Below are positions 60,401 to 64,000 of a stretch of DNA of 64,000 nt, piece by piece. Source of the stretch: Sebastes aleutianus (taxonomy: Eukaryota; Chordata; Actinopteri; Perciformes; Sebastidae); contig CAKAKS010000068.1 in the NCBI GenBank assembly GCA_916700875.1, positions 27,621,253 through 27,685,252 of the forward strand, in the 5' to 3' direction. The notes beneath the pieces were generated by a model. That model searched no databases and had not been told where the DNA came from. It saw nothing but the letters and a program-made list of their open reading frames with translations. The position numbers and the translations under genes are program-made. How positions within the stretch are numbered: position 1 is the first letter of the stretch; each line of letters begins with the position of its first letter.

Positions 60401-62719
60401 ATCACAAAAACCATGCCCTCCACATGCACATGCGAGCAGACACCCACCCACAGCATCATATCCTCGTCATCTGACCCAAATCCATTAGCACTAGGAGTCA
60501 CAACCTCATCCACCCGCTCCTCTCCCTCAATTTCTTCCTCTTCCGCTTCCTCCTCTCTTTTTCTTTCCCCAACATAAGGTCCCCAATGTGGGACATTTTC
60601 CTCCGCCAGCTCATCTGAAATGACATGAACAGAGACAGTCGAACAGTGAGATTAAGCACGTAGGTGTTCACAGCCCGGTGGGCACTTATGTTTCAGCGTT
60701 TTAAAGTGGCAGCTAAAGAGCCAGCCTCTCTTTTACGCCACTCAGAATGACACATTTATCAGTTCTTGCCATTTTACGGTCCTCTCAGGGAAGACAGTTA
60801 TATAAAAGCAGATAAAGATAACGTCAATCACAATACAGACATCATCTTGTGTTAAACCATCTGCAGTTTGAGGCTTAAGGCTAATTGTCCTCTAAGCTCA
60901 TTTTCTTGGTTTTAATCAATGGTAATGATGATGCTCCTTGAAATATTTATTTTGTTGTTTTTTAAAGAACGCCACAAACTCTGTGTGTGTGTATGACAGT
61001 GGTATGATTGCCAGCTGGGCCATTTACGCTTCAACTGCATGCCTCCCTGCTGCTGAAAATTGCTTTGGATTGCTGTTAATAGCTACTTTTGCCATTTTCC
61101 CTGCGAGTCCAATATGTTAAAATCCGCCATGATGTCATTCTTGTGTAGCTCCTTTATCCTCACTGCTGCGACGCATTTCTTGGATTACTTGTATTCTAAC
61201 ATTGCGTAGCGCTCCAGAAATGTCAGTAATGAATACAAGGCATACAATCTGCTTGACTATTCAAAACGCTCCTAATTGAAATGCTGAAAAGACAGCTCTG
61301 GCTAATCAGCTTAGAGATGTAGTCCGCAGTTGACGGATAATAAAGAGGATCTTAGTGCTGAAGAGTCTATTACCACCCCTGTAATGAGGAGTTCACACAA
61401 TATGATCCGAGGACAATGGAGGGATGTAGGGAAGTTAGGAGGGAGAGGGTGGCAGCAGGCACGGAGGAGTAGAGGGCTGCGGAGATGGCTCCTATTGTTC
61501 ACAAAGAGGTGTAAAAACATCACATCAAAGGGGCTGAACACCTACTGCAGAAAAGCAAGTTTGTAAAAACAAGTTTTTAAGTGGAGATTTAAAGGATGTG
61601 ACTAATGTAACGAGGTGAACTGATGCAGGATATAACCCTGAGTGCGAGTGTAAATGTTCACAAATGCATGCCTGAGTCAAATCATAGAAGTCAAGTAAAT
61701 CCTTAAAATGAATTGTGAAATCTACTGGAACTCAGTGCAAAGACACTGTACTGAAACTGGAGCAACAAGTCCTTAAACCAGATAAAATAGGCTGTTTGTC
61801 AGTGCTTTACAAAATGTCCCATATGACTACAACTGAGCAGAAGCGCTGCTGGGTCTTTGTGGTAATCACATACAGGTGCTCTTTGGATCCTCCAGGTATA
61901 CTGTGCCTGTAACATTATATAGGTGTGCAAGCTACTGCTGAATGCTGACAGCGACCCTGATGAAGACCTATGTCATTGGTCATTTTAAACAAATACTGAC
62001 ATGTAAAATAAAGGCATTTTAATTTTGTTCAAACTCTACAGTGTGCTTTGGATTATTTTTGAAGGAGACTTGCATTTTGTGCTTTTTTGCGATCATATTC
62101 CAACCCTGCAATGAGCCCTTCACAAGATTGAATAGTCCCATATGACTGTTTTCAAGACAACTGATAGGAATGTTTTCTGATGTACCAGCTCTATGAGTAA
62201 AGTATAGTTAATCTTAGACAACTAAAAATACTGAAAGAGATCAGGCTTGAACCGGGGTCTCCAGTGTATGTGTCCTACCTAAAGGGGTTTGAAGGAGATA
62301 ACAATGTCAGACTACTTTGGCACTATGTAAGAGAGGGCAGTCTGGGTCCATCAGAAGGGATCTGTTGTCAGGAGAACGTTAACACATTGTTGTTTTCAGC
62401 ATTGGGTCAATCAACCGTCGCTGTCGGACAATGTCAAAGGGGGATATGTGATCCGTCGACTTTGTTGTTGGCTGCTGAGATGAAGATGTGAACAGGCTTT
62501 ACCTCTCAGCCAGGAAAACAGACTTAGAAAAGATAAAAGCATGAATATCTTTCTCCAATTTAGAGAACAATAATAATCTTATTTTTTTAATCAATTCTAA
62601 GTTGATTAAAAACTCAAAGATAAGGCTATGGTTAAGTCAACATTAACTCCTACACATGTCCTTCTAAGGTGTAAAAATATCTTGTGATTGTTTTCAATAT
62701 AGTATATTATATTCACCTG
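57479..62719. other. Intron 2 of the large gene, first part
   Basis: Short (GT)n near 57622-57638 and 60240-60254, and a CT-rich tract at 58300-58640. 61000-61220 is repeat-poor and might be a conserved element. 61940-62040 looks like a retroelement tail (GACCCTGATGAAGACCT, AATAAAGGCATTTT). I see no exon. Confidence 0.45.
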
Positions 62720-63005
62720 ATTCGACTGTTATCAGGCCATTAAATAGGCGTTATTGGTCGCTGTGAGCACAATAGATATGGCTCAATAGGGGTCTGCTAC
62801 GCCTACTACGTTGTAAAAGTGAAAGCAAAACGAAGCAACCTGTTCTAACACGTTGTAAAACTGAACGAAACATTACGTTTTGAACACAAACAAAAGGGCT
62901 CCTTTAGGTTTAGGCAACAAAACTACAACTTAACCTATTAACCCACATCTATGGTGTTTATAGCGACTGATAACGCCTATTTATTAGCCTGATAACAGTC
63001 TAATC
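62720..63005. mobile_element. Short element with long inverted ends
   Basis: About 46 bp at the left (ATTCGACTGTTATCAGGCCA, TTAAATAGGCGTTATTGGTC) is repeated inverted at the right (GATAACGCCTATTTATTAGC, CTGATAACAGTCTAAT), with roughly 40 of 46 positions matching by eye. The core holds a TTTAGGCAACAAAACTAC word shared with the repeats at 38905 and 43808. Confidence 0.75.
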
Positions 63006-64000
63006 GGCTGTTATATTACAAGATTACAGATTGATTCCTGAAAGAAGAATACAGCAGAAGATGACAGTCCCACTTTGACCTCCCATTACCATGTATATGT
63101 CCAATATGACTAACAAACCTAAGGTAACAGGTGGAAATAATAAGTACTGGACTGGTATTGGAGGAAGGTTTTATTTTGGTTATCATGACAAATAATTTTT
63201 CCATATTGCCACAGCAAAGAATCTTACACAAGTTCCTGCAAAACAACAAAACAGTTTCTAAACTTCTTTGCTTCCTGCAGTAAACACCTCAGAGAGGCTG
63301 CTTTGTGGAGTACAATAATGCACCTTGTTTCTGACATGATGTATCTTGGGAAATCGGTGCTGCAGTGAGTACAGTTAACATCACGGTGCATCTCCGCGCT
63401 GCTGACGGCTCCGGCGGAAGGATAAAAATGCCACGGGACGTCTCTCCCCGGACTGTCCGTCACTCATCTCTCTCTCACTTTCACTCCCTCTCATACTCTT
63501 TCTGACCCTCCAACTTCACCTTTCCACACTCACACATACACACACACACACACAAAGTTTCCAAAGCCTCTGTTTATGAGACGGACAGAGGTCAGGGCTG
63601 TGCAGTATGAGTGGAATGACACAGGACACACTCACACTATTCCAAGCAGCTCACTGCTCTGCTAAAAGAGGGCAGTGTGACATGAAATCTTATCTTAAAG
63701 TACACAAGTAACCCTCACTCTTCTTACCTCGTTGTAAAGTTCAGTTGGCAAATCTGTAGAATGTATTTAATAATATCTTAATCCTATTAAGGTTGAAACA
63801 AACACCAGTTGGAATTAACAGTACATGCCTCAGTTATTGTCGGGTCTCTCAGATGTCTAATTTAAATTAACCTGTCCTTGTACTGACTGTTGGCACTACA
63901 CAGGAGCCCCTCATGACATTATTTACACACACTGGTACACTAGATATCTTATCTGTCTTCTATATTTGGAACTGAACTTAAAGGAATACTTTGACATTTT
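63006..64000. other. Window end, intron 2 continues
   Basis: A short (CA)n tract lies near 63534-63555. No exon is recognised up to the end. Confidence 0.5.

Overview
The window looks like nuclear DNA of a bony fish. Genes have short exons and long introns with GT/AG boundaries and AATAAA signals. CA, TATC and ATT microsatellites are abundant, and several interspersed elements of a type I know from fish genomes are present, including a non-LTR reverse-transcriptase fragment at 46540-47105. I read all gene models by eye. There is no transcript or database support behind them.

Region 1 (1 to about 24 kb) is a tandem cluster of small genes for lysine-, aspartate- and serine-rich, probably disordered proteins without signal peptides. 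The 3' end of one larger member (gene 1) lies at 2-1065. Four complete four-exon paralogues follow on the + strand: gene 2 (3092-7517), gene 3 (10428-11937), gene 4 (14972-16448) and gene 5 (18345-20066). They share a promoter block, a short first exon ending in phase 1, intron sequence before exon 3, a third exon running from K/D/H repeats to a serine tract and Asp-Glu, and a last exon that adds one Glu codon before TGA. Coding sequence differs far more between copies than the noncoding sequence around it, which suggests fast or positively selected evolution. I do not recognise the family. It is the best candidate here for something undescribed. A possible three-exon gene for a secreted 59-residue peptide lies between genes 2 and 3 (8808-9354), with a partial, eroded similarity downstream of gene 5.

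Region 2 (about 24-27 kb) holds dispersed repeats, an inverted-repeat element (25638-26316) and probable 5' sequence of the next gene.

Region 3 (27092-64000) is the 5' part of one large + strand gene. A signal-peptide-like first coding exon (27092-27152) joins in phase, across about 30.3 kb, to a 30-nt exon (57449-57478). The rest lies beyond the window. This layout suits a cell-surface or secreted protein, possibly a neuronal adhesion or guidance receptor, but I cannot name it. Its introns hold inverted-repeat elements, microsatellites, a LINE fragment, a possible solo LTR and repeat-poor stretches that may be conserved regulatory elements.
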